Source: Lachnospiraceae bacterium (lineage in GTDB: Bacteria > Bacillota > Clostridia > Lachnospirales > Lachnospiraceae). From it: 52,377 nt of DNA. The stretch lies in assembly GCA_024403275.1 (NCBI GenBank), contig JAKSSD010000010.1, forward strand, positions 1-52,377, written 5' to 3'. Below are positions 7,707 through 16,791 of this stretch, piece by piece. The first letter of the stretch is position 1; each line of letters starts with the position of its first letter. Both the position numbers and the translations under genes were made by a program. The notes under the pieces were generated by a model. That model made no database searches. It was given only the letters and a program-made list of their open reading frames with translations, and was not told the origin of the DNA.

Positions 7707-10637
7707 ATGCGAGAGAAATTTATCCAGAAGACAGGATTTAGAAAGATTTTAATATATGGAATGTTGTTGATATTAGTGCAGTTTTTTGTACTTATGTCAA
7801 ATAATATTTCAGCACAGGCAGCAGATACATATACGATAAAGGTTGTTGTGCCTGGAAATGATACATTTACCTTGGAGATGCCCAAAACAGATTATATAGG
7901 CTGTATTAAATTCAGACTCCAGGACAAGGTAGATATTGATTTGAATAAAATGGATTTGATTTATAACGGTAAGATTCTTACTGAGGTTAAAAGATTCTCA
8001 TCAGGCATAGTTCCTGATGGCGCAACCGTTACAATGCAGACATCAAATCGCTGGAATTATGATGAGGTAAAGGGAGTGGATGACCTTACCTTTTCTATTG
8101 CGCGACCAAAGGAAGAAGCTTTAACTAAAATATATGCTAAGAATTATGGTATGAGTCCTGGAAATGTGGATAATACAAAAGCCTTTACGGATGCATTAAA
8201 GGATTGTACTTCAAATGCATATCTGGTGATAGAAAAAGGAACCTATTATTTTAGAGGAATGACTGATGATATTGCATTTAACAATATGGAAAATGTAATT
8301 ATTGATGGAAATGACTCTACATTTATTTTTGACACTAAGTACTGTATGAAAATATATGGTGGAAATGGTGTTGAAATTCGTAATTTGAAGGTTAACTGGG
8401 ATTGGGATACTATTCCTGTTGGTTCCTTGGTTCAGATAGATAAGAAGGTCAGCGATACTGAATTTGATATTAGATTTATTGGTGTCGATGAAGTGGACGC
8501 TGATATTCCTATAGGTACTTTTTGGTACTTGGATCCTGATAATCTGACAATTGGATCTTATGGAAAATATAAAGCATTTACACCAGGAAAAGTTGGTGGG
8601 CCTTACTTAAAAAAAGTTGAAAAAATCGATAAAAATGTATTAAGAATTACGCATACAACCTCTGAAATGAAGCATTTCAACGAAGGTGAGTATTATTTAC
8701 TTAGACATTTTGAGTATTCAGGCAGAGTATTTGGTATAGCCAGATATGCTAAAAATATTACATTTGATAATGTTAGTATTTATGGCTTTACTGGTATGGG
8801 CTGGGTATTTGCAGACAGATCCAATCATTTTCAGGTTATTAATTCTTATTTAGGATTAGATCCCAATGGCCCTAAGGAAAGAAGAATTGCGACTGCAGCG
8901 GATGCAATTCATATTTTAAATACAGGTGGATATTTTAGAATTGATAATTGTGATTTAGGTTTCACAGGAGATGATATCATTAATATTCATGATGATATTA
9001 TGGGTATTATGTCGATTGATGAGAGTCGTACTACGATTCGTGGCTGGGCGACTTCCGGATTCATTGAACCAGGTGACAAGGTACGATTTTTCAATAATCA
9101 GCTTTCGGATTTTACTGATTATGAGGCAACAATTACATCCTTTACAACAGACACAACCAAGGTTGACAGCAAGGGCAATAAATATGAGCGAATTGTGACT
9201 TTTTCAGAGCCACTGCCAGAAGAGATTACCACGGATTGCTATGTACATAATGTATCCAGTTCGACTTCGTTTTATGTAGTATCAAACAACTATATTCATG
9301 AAGCGAGAGCTCGTGCTGCACTATTAAATGACGATTATGGATTATTTGAAAATAATCATATTTACCGTATTGTTTCAGGTGCCATTCAGATGAGAGCATC
9401 AGTATCACCAGGACGTTGGATGGAAGGTGATGGTGCAAACCATGTTGTAGCAAGAAATAATTTGTTCGAGGAATGCAATTTCGGTGCGGGTGAGTCGATA
9501 GTCAATATTGGTGTTAAGGTTGATGACACAGAAAGCTCAGAAATAATATTAAATGATATTCGCATAGAAAATAATATATTTCTTAATTGCGTTCACAAGG
9601 ATGAAAAGCAAGTAGGGGTTGTATATGCCAATAATGTAGATAATATCGTTATTACAGGCAATGTAATGATTGATAGCGGTGACATTTACATAGGTGATGC
9701 TGTCGGAAAAAGAACGATAACCAACAATGATACGCATAGCGAGCATATATTTGAAAAGAATGAAAAAATAGATGCGAATAAGCATAAGTTAGTATGTAAA
9801 TATTGCAGATATGAAACCGAGGAGAAACATAAATTCTCGAATAATAAATGTACAGTTTGTGGATACGTAAAGCAAAATGACAAGCCTAATCCACCTCAAG
9901 AGGATAAGGATCCGTTAAAAGCTTTTGCTTCAAGAATGTATACGGTTGTATTAAACAGAACGCCAGATTCTGCAGGATTAGATTTCTGGGTAGAGGAGTT
10001 ATTATCAGGAAAAAGAGACGGTGCTTCCATTGCAAGTGGATTTATCTGTAGCAAAGAATTTACAGATAAAAATCTGAGTGATGAGGAGTATGTAAATGTT
10101 TTGTACAGAACTTTCTTTGACAGAGAAGCAGAAGCAGCAGGTAAAGCATACTGGCTTAACGTATTAAGCGAAGGACAGCCTAGAACGAAGGTATTGGCAG
10201 GATTTGTTAATTCAAATGAGTTTGGTAGCTTATGTGAAAGCTATGGTATAGCCAGAGGAACTATGGACGAAGATGGCTCCAGCATCTACAATGCAAATGT
10301 TCGCGAGTTTGTTCTGAGAAATTATACAAAGGTGTTGCAAAGAAACGGCGAGTTAAATGGTGTTGAGAATTGGTGTTATCAAATCAACAAGGGAAATATT
10401 CAGCCAGTTGATGTAGCCCGAAGCTTCTTTTATTCAGAAGAGTTTATAAAGAAAAATCTAAATGATGAAGATTATGTAGAAACTCTTTATGAGACATTCT
10501 TTGGCCGTGGTTCGGATGCCGATGGAAAAGCATACTGGTTAAAAGAACTTAGAAATGGGAAAAGTCGCGAGGAGACTTTGGATGGATTCGCATATTCACC
10601 AGAATTTGCTGAAATTTTAAAGAGTTTTGGATTATAA
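7707..10637 (+). CDS. Secreted ubiquitin-like / beta-helix / DUF4214 surface protein
   Basis: 976 residues. A signal peptide (1-39, cleavage near AQA) is followed by a ubiquitin-like domain at 43-112: TLE, D-x-I, K-x-x-LQDK and LIYNGKIL line up with the ubiquitin strands in order. Residues about 130-690 form a right-handed beta-helix of the Pectate_lyase_3 type, opening with NVDNTKAFTDALKDC; the stretches TAADAIHIL and FTGDDIINIHDD resemble the acid cluster of GH110-like alpha-galactosidases, so it may be an enzyme. A short CxxC...CxxC ribbon (CKYC, CTVC) precedes two DUF4214 units (about 735-850 and 860-976), thought to mediate surface attachment or matrix contact. No sortase motif. Catalysis is inference. 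Confidence 0.8.
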   Translation: MREKFIQKTGFRKILIYGMLLILVQFFVLMSNNISAQAADTYTIKVVVPGNDTFTLEMPKTDYIGCIKFRLQDKVDIDLNKMDLIYNGKILTEVKRFSSGIVPDGATVTMQTSNRWNYDEVKGVDDLTFSIARPKEEALTKIYAKNYGMSPGNVDNTKAFTDALKDCTSNAYLVIEKGTYYFRGMTDDIAFNNMENVIIDGNDSTFIFDTKYCMKIYGGNGVEIRNLKVNWDWDTIPVGSLVQIDKKVSDTEFDIRFIGVDEVDADIPIGTFWYLDPDNLTIGSYGKYKAFTPGKVGGPYLKKVEKIDKNVLRITHTTSEMKHFNEGEYYLLRHFEYSGRVFGIARYAKNITFDNVSIYGFTGMGWVFADRSNHFQVINSYLGLDPNGPKERRIATAADAIHILNTGGYFRIDNCDLGFTGDDIINIHDDIMGIMSIDESRTTIRGWATSGFIEPGDKVRFFNNQLSDFTDYEATITSFTTDTTKVDSKGNKYERIVTFSEPLPEEITTDCYVHNVSSSTSFYVVSNNYIHEARARAALLNDDYGLFENNHIYRIVSGAIQMRASVSPGRWMEGDGANHVVARNNLFEECNFGAGESIVNIGVKVDDTESSEIILNDIRIENNIFLNCVHKDEKQVGVVYANNVDNIVITGNVMIDSGDIYIGDAVGKRTITNNDTHSEHIFEKNEKIDANKHKLVCKYCRYETEEKHKFSNNKCTVCGYVKQNDKPNPPQEDKDPLKAFASRMYTVVLNRTPDSAGLDFWVEELLSGKRDGASIASGFICSKEFTDKNLSDEEYVNVLYRTFFDREAEAAGKAYWLNVLSEGQPRTKVLAGFVNSNEFGSLCESYGIARGTMDEDGSSIYNANVREFVLRNYTKVLQRNGELNGVENWCYQINKGNIQPVDVARSFFYSEEFIKKNLNDEDYVETLYETFFGRGSDADGKAYWLKELRNGKSREETLDGFAYSPEFAEILKSFGL

Positions 10638-10638
10638 A

Positions 10639-10731
10639 ATGCACTTTTCTTTATTGACATAGTGCAAGTTTTGCACTATATTGAATTTAAGGTGCAAAAA
10701 TGCACTGTGTTTTATTGTGAGGTGCAAAACT
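10639..10731 (+). promoter_or_regulatory. Autoregulatory promoter-operator of the MNT/HEPN pair
   Basis: TTGACA (10654-10659) and TATATT (10677-10682) are exactly 17 bases apart, and the spacer is filled by the perfect palindrome AGTGCAAGTTTTGCACT (10661-10677). A second palindrome, GTGCA-AAAA-TGCAC, lies at 10692-10705; single half-sites TGCAC/GTGCA stand at 10640-10644 and 10722-10726. The HTH domain of the first gene product is the natural ligand, giving repression by occlusion of RNA polymerase. Confidence 0.8.
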
Positions 10732-11199
10732 ATGCTTAAAAAATTACGAATGGAGAAAAAATTAACTCAAGCAGAAACTGCTAATATTTTGGGAATATCT
10801 TTGAGATCATATAAATCGTATGAAAATGAAGAGACAAAGAGAAATACAAAGAAGTATCAATATTATTATGAAAAATTAATGGAAATTAACCCTATAGATG
10901 AAGAACGTGGAGTAAGGACGATTGATGATATAAGGAAAATATGTGCTTCAGTATTTAATGAATATAATGTTGAGTTTGTTTATTTGTTTGGATCATATGC
11001 CAAAAATAGTGCAAAAGAGAACAGTGATATAGACTTGTTAGTTTGTTCTGATATTAAGGGTTTGAAATATTATGGCTTTGTAGAAGAACTAAGACAAGCA
11101 TTGAGAAAAAAAGTTGATGTGCTAGATTTTTTACAACTTTCTGGAAATATAGATTTAACCAAAGAAATATTGAAAGATGGAATTAAGATATATGGATAA
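10732..11199 (+). CDS. mntA: HTH-MNT fusion: antitoxin nucleotidyltransferase with its own DNA-binding domain
   Basis: 155 residues from ATG 10732, where the HTH begins (MLKKLRMEKKLTQAETANIL); the longer frame from 10681 would run through the operators. Residues 1-55 are an XRE-type helix-turn-helix. Residues about 60-155 are a minimal nucleotidyltransferase with GSYAKNSAKENSDIDLLV, matching GSxAx(8-11)DxD. In studied HEPN/MNT systems the MNT protein neutralises the HEPN toxin by attaching AMP units to a tyrosine. The fused HTH suggests the antitoxin represses the operon directly through the GTGCA palindromes upstream. It overlaps the toxin gene by eight bases. Confidence 0.85.
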   Translation: MLKKLRMEKKLTQAETANILGISLRSYKSYENEETKRNTKKYQYYYEKLMEINPIDEERGVRTIDDIRKICASVFNEYNVEFVYLFGSYAKNSAKENSDIDLLVCSDIKGLKYYGFVEELRQALRKKVDVLDFLQLSGNIDLTKEILKDGIKIYG

Positions 11200-11533
11200 T
11201 ACAAAAAATAACCTGTATTATGTATTGAAAATACAAAATGATTTAAATTTTATTGTAAAGCATATGAAGGATGTGGAACTGGATGAGTTGGATAAAAATG
11301 AGGTTTTGCTTGATTCAATGCTTTTTAGAATGATACAAATTTCTGAAAATGCAAAAAAATTGACAGATGATTATAAATCAGAGCATTCATCGATTCCGTG
11401 GAATGCATTGTATGGTCTGAGAAATCGAATTGTTCATGATTATGGTAATGTTAATTTAAATATTATTTATGATACATTAAAGAATGATATTCCTGAAATG
11501 TTAGGATTAATGGAACTTGAGTTTATTGCGTGA
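11192..11533 (+). CDS. hepT: HEPN-domain toxin (HepT, DUF86)
   Basis: 113 residues from ATG 11192 (MDNTKNNLYYVLKIQNDL), the usual HepT opening; an ATG at 11177 would add five residues. The all-helical HEPN fold ends in RNRIVHDYG, which fits the full RX4HXY motif: Arg and His for RNA cleavage and the Tyr that partner MNT proteins adenylylate. Both the active site and the modification site are therefore intact. Predicted to be an RNase held in check by the upstream MNT antitoxin; roles of relatives include phage defence and plasmid maintenance. Confidence 0.88.
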   Translation: MDNTKNNLYYVLKIQNDLNFIVKHMKDVELDELDKNEVLLDSMLFRMIQISENAKKLTDDYKSEHSSIPWNALYGLRNRIVHDYGNVNLNIIYDTLKNDIPEMLGLMELEFIA

Positions 11534-11665
11534 AGAGACATAAGAGAATAATAGAACTCAAGAAAATTACAATTGAAGATGTTTTTATGGATATTTGATA
11601 ATAATACCAATAAATCAACATTGTGTATTCGTACTAATACAAGATAACAAAAAGGAGTTACTTGT

Positions 11666-11974
11666 ATGAAAAGAGTTAAATTTGCATTAGCAATGATGAT
11701 TATAGTTGTGGGAATGTTAATTGCCTGTGGGAAAAACAGCCAGTATGATGCTAAATATGATTATGTACTTGAATATTTACATGATACATATGGTGGTTCG
11801 TATACCATTGATAAGGTTAGTTTTGAACAGCATGATTATGGGATTACAGGCGGACAGTTTATATATTCTTTTGAAATACGTGATAAATATGGTAAGAAGT
11901 ATAATGCATTTTATATGAAACTTACGGATATTAGCGAAGATACTGTGAAATATTTATCTTTTGAAAGTAAGTAA
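11666..11974 (+). CDS. Small lipoprotein of unknown function
   Basis: 102 residues with AAGGAG upstream, a hydrophobic signal and lipobox LIAC (Cys21). The mature part is about 80 residues, Tyr/Asp-rich, likely a small beta domain. No family recognised. A promoter for the next gene lies inside its 3' end. Confidence 0.7.
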   Translation: MKRVKFALAMMIIVVGMLIACGKNSQYDAKYDYVLEYLHDTYGGSYTIDKVSFEQHDYGITGGQFIYSFEIRDKYGKKYNAFYMKLTDISEDTVKYLSFESK

Positions 11975-11988
11975 AGAAATGCTATAAT
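11961..11988 (+). promoter_or_regulatory. Promoter for the 12008 gene inside the previous gene's end
   Basis: TTGAAA (11961-11966), 16 bases, then TATAAT (11983-11988) with TGC directly before it (extended -10). Confidence 0.6.
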
Positions 11989-12007
11989 ATAAATCGAGGG
12001 AAAAAAG

Positions 12008-12454
12008 ATGAAGGCATTTAAGATTATTTATCATATTTTAACTTTTATAATTTTATTTAGTGCATTATTAATTATTAAGCCTATTTGGGAAATGATATAT
12101 GCCGCACCATTTGACGATTTCGATGGATTTATTACTTCTTCTATCGCCTGCTTTTTAAAAGAAATAGTTTTATGGACTTATTTTCCAGCAGTAGTATTAA
12201 TTGGTTCACAGGGCTTTATTTACAAGTTTCCAGTAGTTTCACTTGTTATTTCGGCTGTTAATATAATGATTACGACAATTGTATTGGCATTGAATGGAAT
12301 CGTTTCATATGTTGCGAGGATTGAATTGCCATACTATGATATGTCATTTATGGTAAATTTTGTTACATTATTTATGACAATATTAAATGTAGCTTTGTGT
12401 GTATTCTTTATTGTGGATATGAGAAAGAAAAAGGTTAAGGCTGCAAATCAATAA
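12008..12454 (+). CDS. Four-segment membrane protein of unknown function
   Basis: 148 residues with four predicted membrane segments and a short basic tail (RKKKVKAANQ), so the C-terminus should face the cytoplasm. No catalytic motif. A broken paralogue sits at 5715-5857, so the family has been duplicated and lost at least once nearby. It is followed 22 bases later by a Nudix gene and is probably cotranscribed with it. Confidence 0.7.
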   Translation: MKAFKIIYHILTFIILFSALLIIKPIWEMIYAAPFDDFDGFITSSIACFLKEIVLWTYFPAVVLIGSQGFIYKFPVVSLVISAVNIMITTIVLALNGIVSYVARIELPYYDMSFMVNFVTLFMTILNVALCVFFIVDMRKKKVKAANQ

Positions 12455-12476
12455 AATAGATTTTAGGAGATATAAA

Positions 12477-12986
12477 ATGGAAGAGATGATGGATCTCTAT
12501 GATGAGAACAGAGTAAAGCTTGGAGTCAGTGTTCCAAGAAAAACAAAACTTCAAAAAGGTCAGTTTATGCTCTATGTAATAGCACTTATTCAGAATGAAA
12601 AGGGAGAGTTTCTTGTAACTCAAAGAACTATGGATAAGAAATGGGCAGCAGGACACTGGGAGATTCCAGGTGGTGGTTCAAAGGCAGGTGAGACTTCTTT
12701 TGAGGCAGTATGTAGAGAGGTTTGCGAGGAGACAGGTCTTGATGTTTCTACATGTGAACCAAATGTTGCATTTACATACAGAAATGAAGATTTAGAAAGA
12801 GGAGATAACTATTTTACAGATATTTATCTTTTAAAAAAGGATTTTACTCTGGATGATGTTAAGGTTGACAAAAGAGAAGTTTTGGATGTTAAATTAGCTG
12901 ATTTCGAGGAAATCAAAAGATTAAACGAAGAGATTGGATTCCTTCATTTTAAGAGAATTTGTCAGGCTCTTGGAAAAGAAGCTTAA
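12477..12986 (+). CDS. Nudix hydrolase
   Basis: 169 residues, start supported by TAGGAG. The Nudix box GX5EX7REVXEETG is complete (residues about 64-86, preceded by WEIPGGG), giving the metal-binding Glu residues needed to hydrolyse a nucleoside diphosphate linked to another group. An N-terminal extension with LYDENR and a C-terminal helix resemble IPP-isomerase/MutT-like or YfcD-type proteins. Exact substrate cannot be told from sequence. Confidence 0.88.
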   Translation: MEEMMDLYDENRVKLGVSVPRKTKLQKGQFMLYVIALIQNEKGEFLVTQRTMDKKWAAGHWEIPGGGSKAGETSFEAVCREVCEETGLDVSTCEPNVAFTYRNEDLERGDNYFTDIYLLKKDFTLDDVKVDKREVLDVKLADFEEIKRLNEEIGFLHFKRICQALGKEA

Positions 12987-13051
12987 AAATGAGTGCTATA
13001 TTAAAGGTACATATCATTAGGATATGTACTTTTTGATTAAAGGAGTAGAAA

Positions 13052-14137
13052 ATGGCTAGAGTTGATTCCCCGATAACAATTGGGAAAAAAGTATGCAAGA
13101 ATCGAGTAACTATGGCACCAACAGTTAAGTTTTCTGCAGGTGAAGATGGTAAGGTTACAAAAGATTTTGTGAAGCATTATGAAGAAAGAGCAGCACATAA
13201 AACAGGATTGATAGTTGTTGAGGCAACTTGTGTTGCCAAGGATGCCAGACTTTTTCCAGGTCAGTTAGGCTTATGGAATGATGAACAGATTGAAGGTCAT
13301 AAGCAGATAGCAGAGGCAGTCCATAAATATGGAGCCCTTGTCATTCCACAGATTCACCATGGTGGCTTAGGAACGCATCCTGCCTGTGGAGAGCTTACTT
13401 CTCCAACAGCAGTTGAATGGGATAATGGATTTGAAAAAATTTGGGCCAGGGAATTAACTCTTGAAGATATTAAGACAGTAATAAAGCAGTTTACAGAGGC
13501 GGCAATCAGAGCAAAGAAGGCTGGTTATGACGGTGTACAGTTACATGCCTGTCATGCATATCTTATTAATGATTTTGCTTCAAATGTAAATAAAAGAACT
13601 GACGAGTATGGCGGTAGTGTTGAGAATAGAGCCAGACTTGGATGTGATATTATAAGAGAAATCAGAAAAGCCTGCGGTGAAGATTTTATTATTTCAGCAA
13701 GAATATCGGGAGCAGATCCAACTGTAGCAGAAGCAAAAGAAGTGGCTGAGTATTATGTGGCAGCAGGTTGCGATTATCTTCAGGTTTCTTGTGGAATTGA
13801 AGAATTTGACGAAGTACCATATGATGAGTCTTTGCCATATACCAAAATAGCTGCTCTTGGTGTGGATATGCACAGAGTATTCAAGGGAAGAGTACCAGTT
13901 TCAACGGTAAATGGTATAAGAACTGCGGAAATAGCCAGATATCTTATTGAGAATGATCTTGTAGATACGGTTGACCTTGGTTGTGGATTACTCGCTGATC
14001 CTGCATTAGCAGAAGGAATATTAGAGGACAAACCATATGTTAAATGTTTTAACTGCAAGGCTTGTGCATTTGGACCAGGTCATTCACATAAATGTCCAGC
14101 AATGCTTGCTCGTGGAGCAAATGAATTTTCATGGTAG
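13052..14137 (+). CDS. Old-yellow-enzyme family NAD(P)H:flavin oxidoreductase
   Basis: 361 residues, TIM-barrel flavoprotein of the OYE/NamA group. Seen: MAPTVKF at the FMN-binding first strand, QIHHGG, the substrate-site HACHAYLINDF, RTDEYGGSVENRARL, and the FMN-phosphate region DLVDTVDLGCGLLADP. Unlike NamA it ends in CFNCKACAFGPGHSHKC, spacing C-x2-C-x2-C-x9-C, which matches the cluster-binding part of 2,4-dienoyl-CoA and 2-enoate reductases, although their extra NAD domain is absent here. It may carry a 4Fe-4S cluster and take electrons from ferredoxin or a partner. Substrate: probably an enone or enoate. Confidence 0.85.
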   Translation: MARVDSPITIGKKVCKNRVTMAPTVKFSAGEDGKVTKDFVKHYEERAAHKTGLIVVEATCVAKDARLFPGQLGLWNDEQIEGHKQIAEAVHKYGALVIPQIHHGGLGTHPACGELTSPTAVEWDNGFEKIWARELTLEDIKTVIKQFTEAAIRAKKAGYDGVQLHACHAYLINDFASNVNKRTDEYGGSVENRARLGCDIIREIRKACGEDFIISARISGADPTVAEAKEVAEYYVAAGCDYLQVSCGIEEFDEVPYDESLPYTKIAALGVDMHRVFKGRVPVSTVNGIRTAEIARYLIENDLVDTVDLGCGLLADPALAEGILEDKPYVKCFNCKACAFGPGHSHKCPAMLARGANEFSW

Positions 14138-14167
14138 ATTATATTAAGATAATAAGAGAAATGAGAA

Positions 14168-14881
14168 ATGAATAAAAAATCAAAAAAATCAAAAAAATCA
14201 CTCGTGTTTTTAATATGTGTTTTAGTTATTGCTTTATTTATAGTAGCTAAAATTTTGTTTAACTCAAGCAGATTTGGCTATGAGCGAAAGGTCAATAAAT
14301 TAAAAAATAGGAATGCAGAGTATTATGAATTCCTTCCAGATACTCTTCCGTTTGAATGTACAAATTGGAGATTATCCCATATGCCTACGATTTTGCAGGG
14401 AGATGGCTGGGATTATTTTATAATGAATGTTGATGAAAGTTATGTAAACCAAGTGGTAAATAAATATGAAGGCAAGACTCTTCGTGCATTTACTGGTTAT
14501 ACTAATATTAACGATTCACAAAAACAGGCGATGATTGTTACTGATGCAGGAAAAATGTATAAAAAAGAAGAAAAGTATGAAATTGAAGGGGAAACATATA
14601 CCTTTACAGACTATGTATATGACATGAGGAGTGATGATATTAGTGAGATTCATTTTTATACAAGTGACGATGAGCTAAGCTATAAAAATGGTTGTATAGA
14701 TAAAGAACTTTATGATGTTAGAACTTATGACGTTGATTTTATGTTAAAAACATCAAATATTGATCCTAATAATGAAGTTATTATTTATATTCTTTACGAT
14801 AATGATTACTGGAATCATTGGAGAAGACATGTAATTATTATTGATAAAGACGAAAATATAGTTGCATATTGCATAAGTTAG
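14168..14881 (+). CDS. Membrane-anchored extracellular protein, unknown
   Basis: 237 residues: a lysine-rich start, one membrane segment (about 11-30) and a long outside domain. No family recognised. It lies 30 bases after the OYE gene and ends at a strong terminator. Confidence 0.65.
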   Translation: MNKKSKKSKKSLVFLICVLVIALFIVAKILFNSSRFGYERKVNKLKNRNAEYYEFLPDTLPFECTNWRLSHMPTILQGDGWDYFIMNVDESYVNQVVNKYEGKTLRAFTGYTNINDSQKQAMIVTDAGKMYKKEEKYEIEGETYTFTDYVYDMRSDDISEIHFYTSDDELSYKNGCIDKELYDVRTYDVDFMLKTSNIDPNNEVIIYILYDNDYWNHWRRHVIIIDKDENIVAYCIS

Positions 14882-14909
14882 AAATTATAAGAAAATTTTG
14901 AGAATCAGT

Positions 14910-14940
14910 AAGTGTACAAAGTGACTTTGTACACTTATTT
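14910..14940 (+). terminator. Terminator with perfect 12-bp stem
   Basis: AAGTGTACAAAG (14910-14921) and CTTTGTACACTT (14925-14936) around TGA, followed by ATTTTG. An extended -10 promoter (TGT-TATAAT, 14941-14949) for the DUF1292 gene begins right after. Confidence 0.8.
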
Positions 14941-14998
14941 TGTTATAATGTTTGAGGTGTATTTAGGCTTATTTCGAAAATTATAATAGGAGACAGAA

Positions 14999-15256
14999 AT
15001 GGAAGAAGAAAAAGAGTATGTGATATTTACGGTAACAGCATCTGATGGCAGTCAGGTAGCTATGGCAATAGTAGATGAGTTTGATTTTGAGAATAAGCAT
15101 TATATTGTTTCTGCCAGAGTGATAGATGATACTATAAGTGATGAAGGCCAGTATATTTACAGAGCCAAGATTACAGGTGATGACTTTGTACCAGAAAAGA
15201 TTACCAATATGGTGGATTATGAGAGAATTGTAAAGGCCTATATGGAGATGGAGTAA
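14999..15256 (+). CDS. DUF1292 family protein
   Basis: 85 residues, GGAGAC ribosome site. The acidic beta-rich chain (MEEEKEYVIFTVTASDGSQ..., DEGQYIYRAKITGDD) has the form of DUF1292, a small cytoplasmic protein widespread in Firmicutes, often near the yrzL/ruvX cluster. No function is established. Here it stands alone between a terminator and a DUF389 gene. Confidence 0.8.
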   Translation: MEEEKEYVIFTVTASDGSQVAMAIVDEFDFENKHYIVSARVIDDTISDEGQYIYRAKITGDDFVPEKITNMVDYERIVKAYMEME

Positions 15257-15372
15257 TCTAAAAATAAGCTGCATTTGTCAGGTGAAAATATAAAGGATAA
15301 TAAGCGTTATTTTGATTTTTTAATGACAATTTATTATAATTACAATTATTAAAGGAACGGGGAATTTAACAA

Positions 15373-16791
15373 ATGAGTAATAAAAAAGATACTGTAATTA
15401 GTCTCAAGAAAATGTTTAATATTTTCGACGGAATGATGTCTTATGAAGAGATAGACGAAATGATGACAGAAAATACAGTTATCCAAGGTCCTAATATGTG
15501 GATTCTGATGATGGCTATATTTATTGCATCAATTGGTCTTAACATGAACTCTACAGCAGTAATTATTGGTGCTATGCTTATTTCGCCTCTCATGGGTGGA
15601 ATTATGACTATGGGATACTCACTGGCTGTAAGAGACCTGAATCTTTTGAAGAAAGCTCTTATGAGATTCAGTATTCAGGTATTTATAAGTCTTGCGACTT
15701 CAACTTTATATTTCCTTATTACACCACTTCAGGATCCAACTTCTGAAATGATTGCAAGAACCTCACCTACTATTTGGGATGTTCTTATTGCCGTTACTGG
15801 TGGTATCGCAGGTATGATTGGTAATACAAGAAGTAAAAAGGGAAATGTAATTCCAGGTGTGGCTATTGCTACAGCACTTATGCCACCTCTTTGTACAACT
15901 GGTTATGGTATTGCTACAGGTCAGCCAGAATTCTTTATTAAAGCATTCTATTTATTCCTCATTAATACAATGTTTATTGCTATGGCAAGCTACCTTATTG
16001 CACTTATTCTTAAGGTGCCATATCACAAAAAGCAGTCAGAGAAGCAGCAGAAAATTATTAATGTTATTATCGCAATAATCGTAACACTGGTTTTGATTCC
16101 AAGTATTTTCATTGGTGCTTCAACTGTAAAAGATACATTTATCAAAAGAAGCGTTGATGAATTTATTAACAAAGAATTCAGATTTGAAAACACATCAGTT
16201 GTTAAGAGTTCATATGATACAACTTTGAAAACTATTGAAGTATCACTTCTTGGTTCAGTTGTTGAGCCAAAAGAGATAGATAAGCTTACTGCTTTATTAA
16301 AGGATTATAAGCTTGATGATTATACACTTCGTATCACTCAGAATGATACATCCTATGTTAATAACATGGCTTCAAGCCTTATGACTGATAAGGAGCAGAT
16401 TGAGAGTGACAAGAAGATTATCATTAGTCAGGAATATACAATTGCTTCGTTGAATGAGCAGATAGAAAACCTAAATAGTGAGATTGAAGAAAAGGATAAG
16501 CTTATTGACGAGTATAGTGAATTGATTGGTGAAAATGTGGATTTTGCCAAGTTGTCAGAGGATGCCAAGAGTATTTTTACGGATTTGGTAGAGGTTAAAT
16601 GTGGCGAAGCATTTGACAACGATTCAAATGTTGTAGTTATGATGGCTATAGTAAAAGAAGAGATACCAGAGCTTACCAAAGAGACTATTGAAAACTGGCT
16701 TAAGAAAGAAACTGGATGTGATAATGTCAGTATGTTTTTCGAAATTAAGGAAGAAGAGCCAGAAGAGAGCGAGACAGAAAACGCTAATTAA
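15373..16791 (+). CDS. DUF389 membrane protein
   Basis: 472 residues. The hydrophobic core (about 45-245) carries the DUF389 signatures STAVIIGAMLISPLMGGI, GNTRSKKGNVIPGVAIATALMPPL and a final helix before an extracytoplasmic or cytoplasmic alpha/beta part. After residue 330 comes a coiled coil (SEKDKLIDEYSELIGE-type heptads) and an acidic end. The family (TIGR00341 type) is of unknown function, possibly a transporter. Ribosome site AAAGGA. Confidence 0.85.
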   Translation: MSNKKDTVISLKKMFNIFDGMMSYEEIDEMMTENTVIQGPNMWILMMAIFIASIGLNMNSTAVIIGAMLISPLMGGIMTMGYSLAVRDLNLLKKALMRFSIQVFISLATSTLYFLITPLQDPTSEMIARTSPTIWDVLIAVTGGIAGMIGNTRSKKGNVIPGVAIATALMPPLCTTGYGIATGQPEFFIKAFYLFLINTMFIAMASYLIALILKVPYHKKQSEKQQKIINVIIAIIVTLVLIPSIFIGASTVKDTFIKRSVDEFINKEFRFENTSVVKSSYDTTLKTIEVSLLGSVVEPKEIDKLTALLKDYKLDDYTLRITQNDTSYVNNMASSLMTDKEQIESDKKIIISQEYTIASLNEQIENLNSEIEEKDKLIDEYSELIGENVDFAKLSEDAKSIFTDLVEVKCGEAFDNDSNVVVMMAIVKEEIPELTKETIENWLKKETGCDNVSMFFEIKEEEPEESETENAN

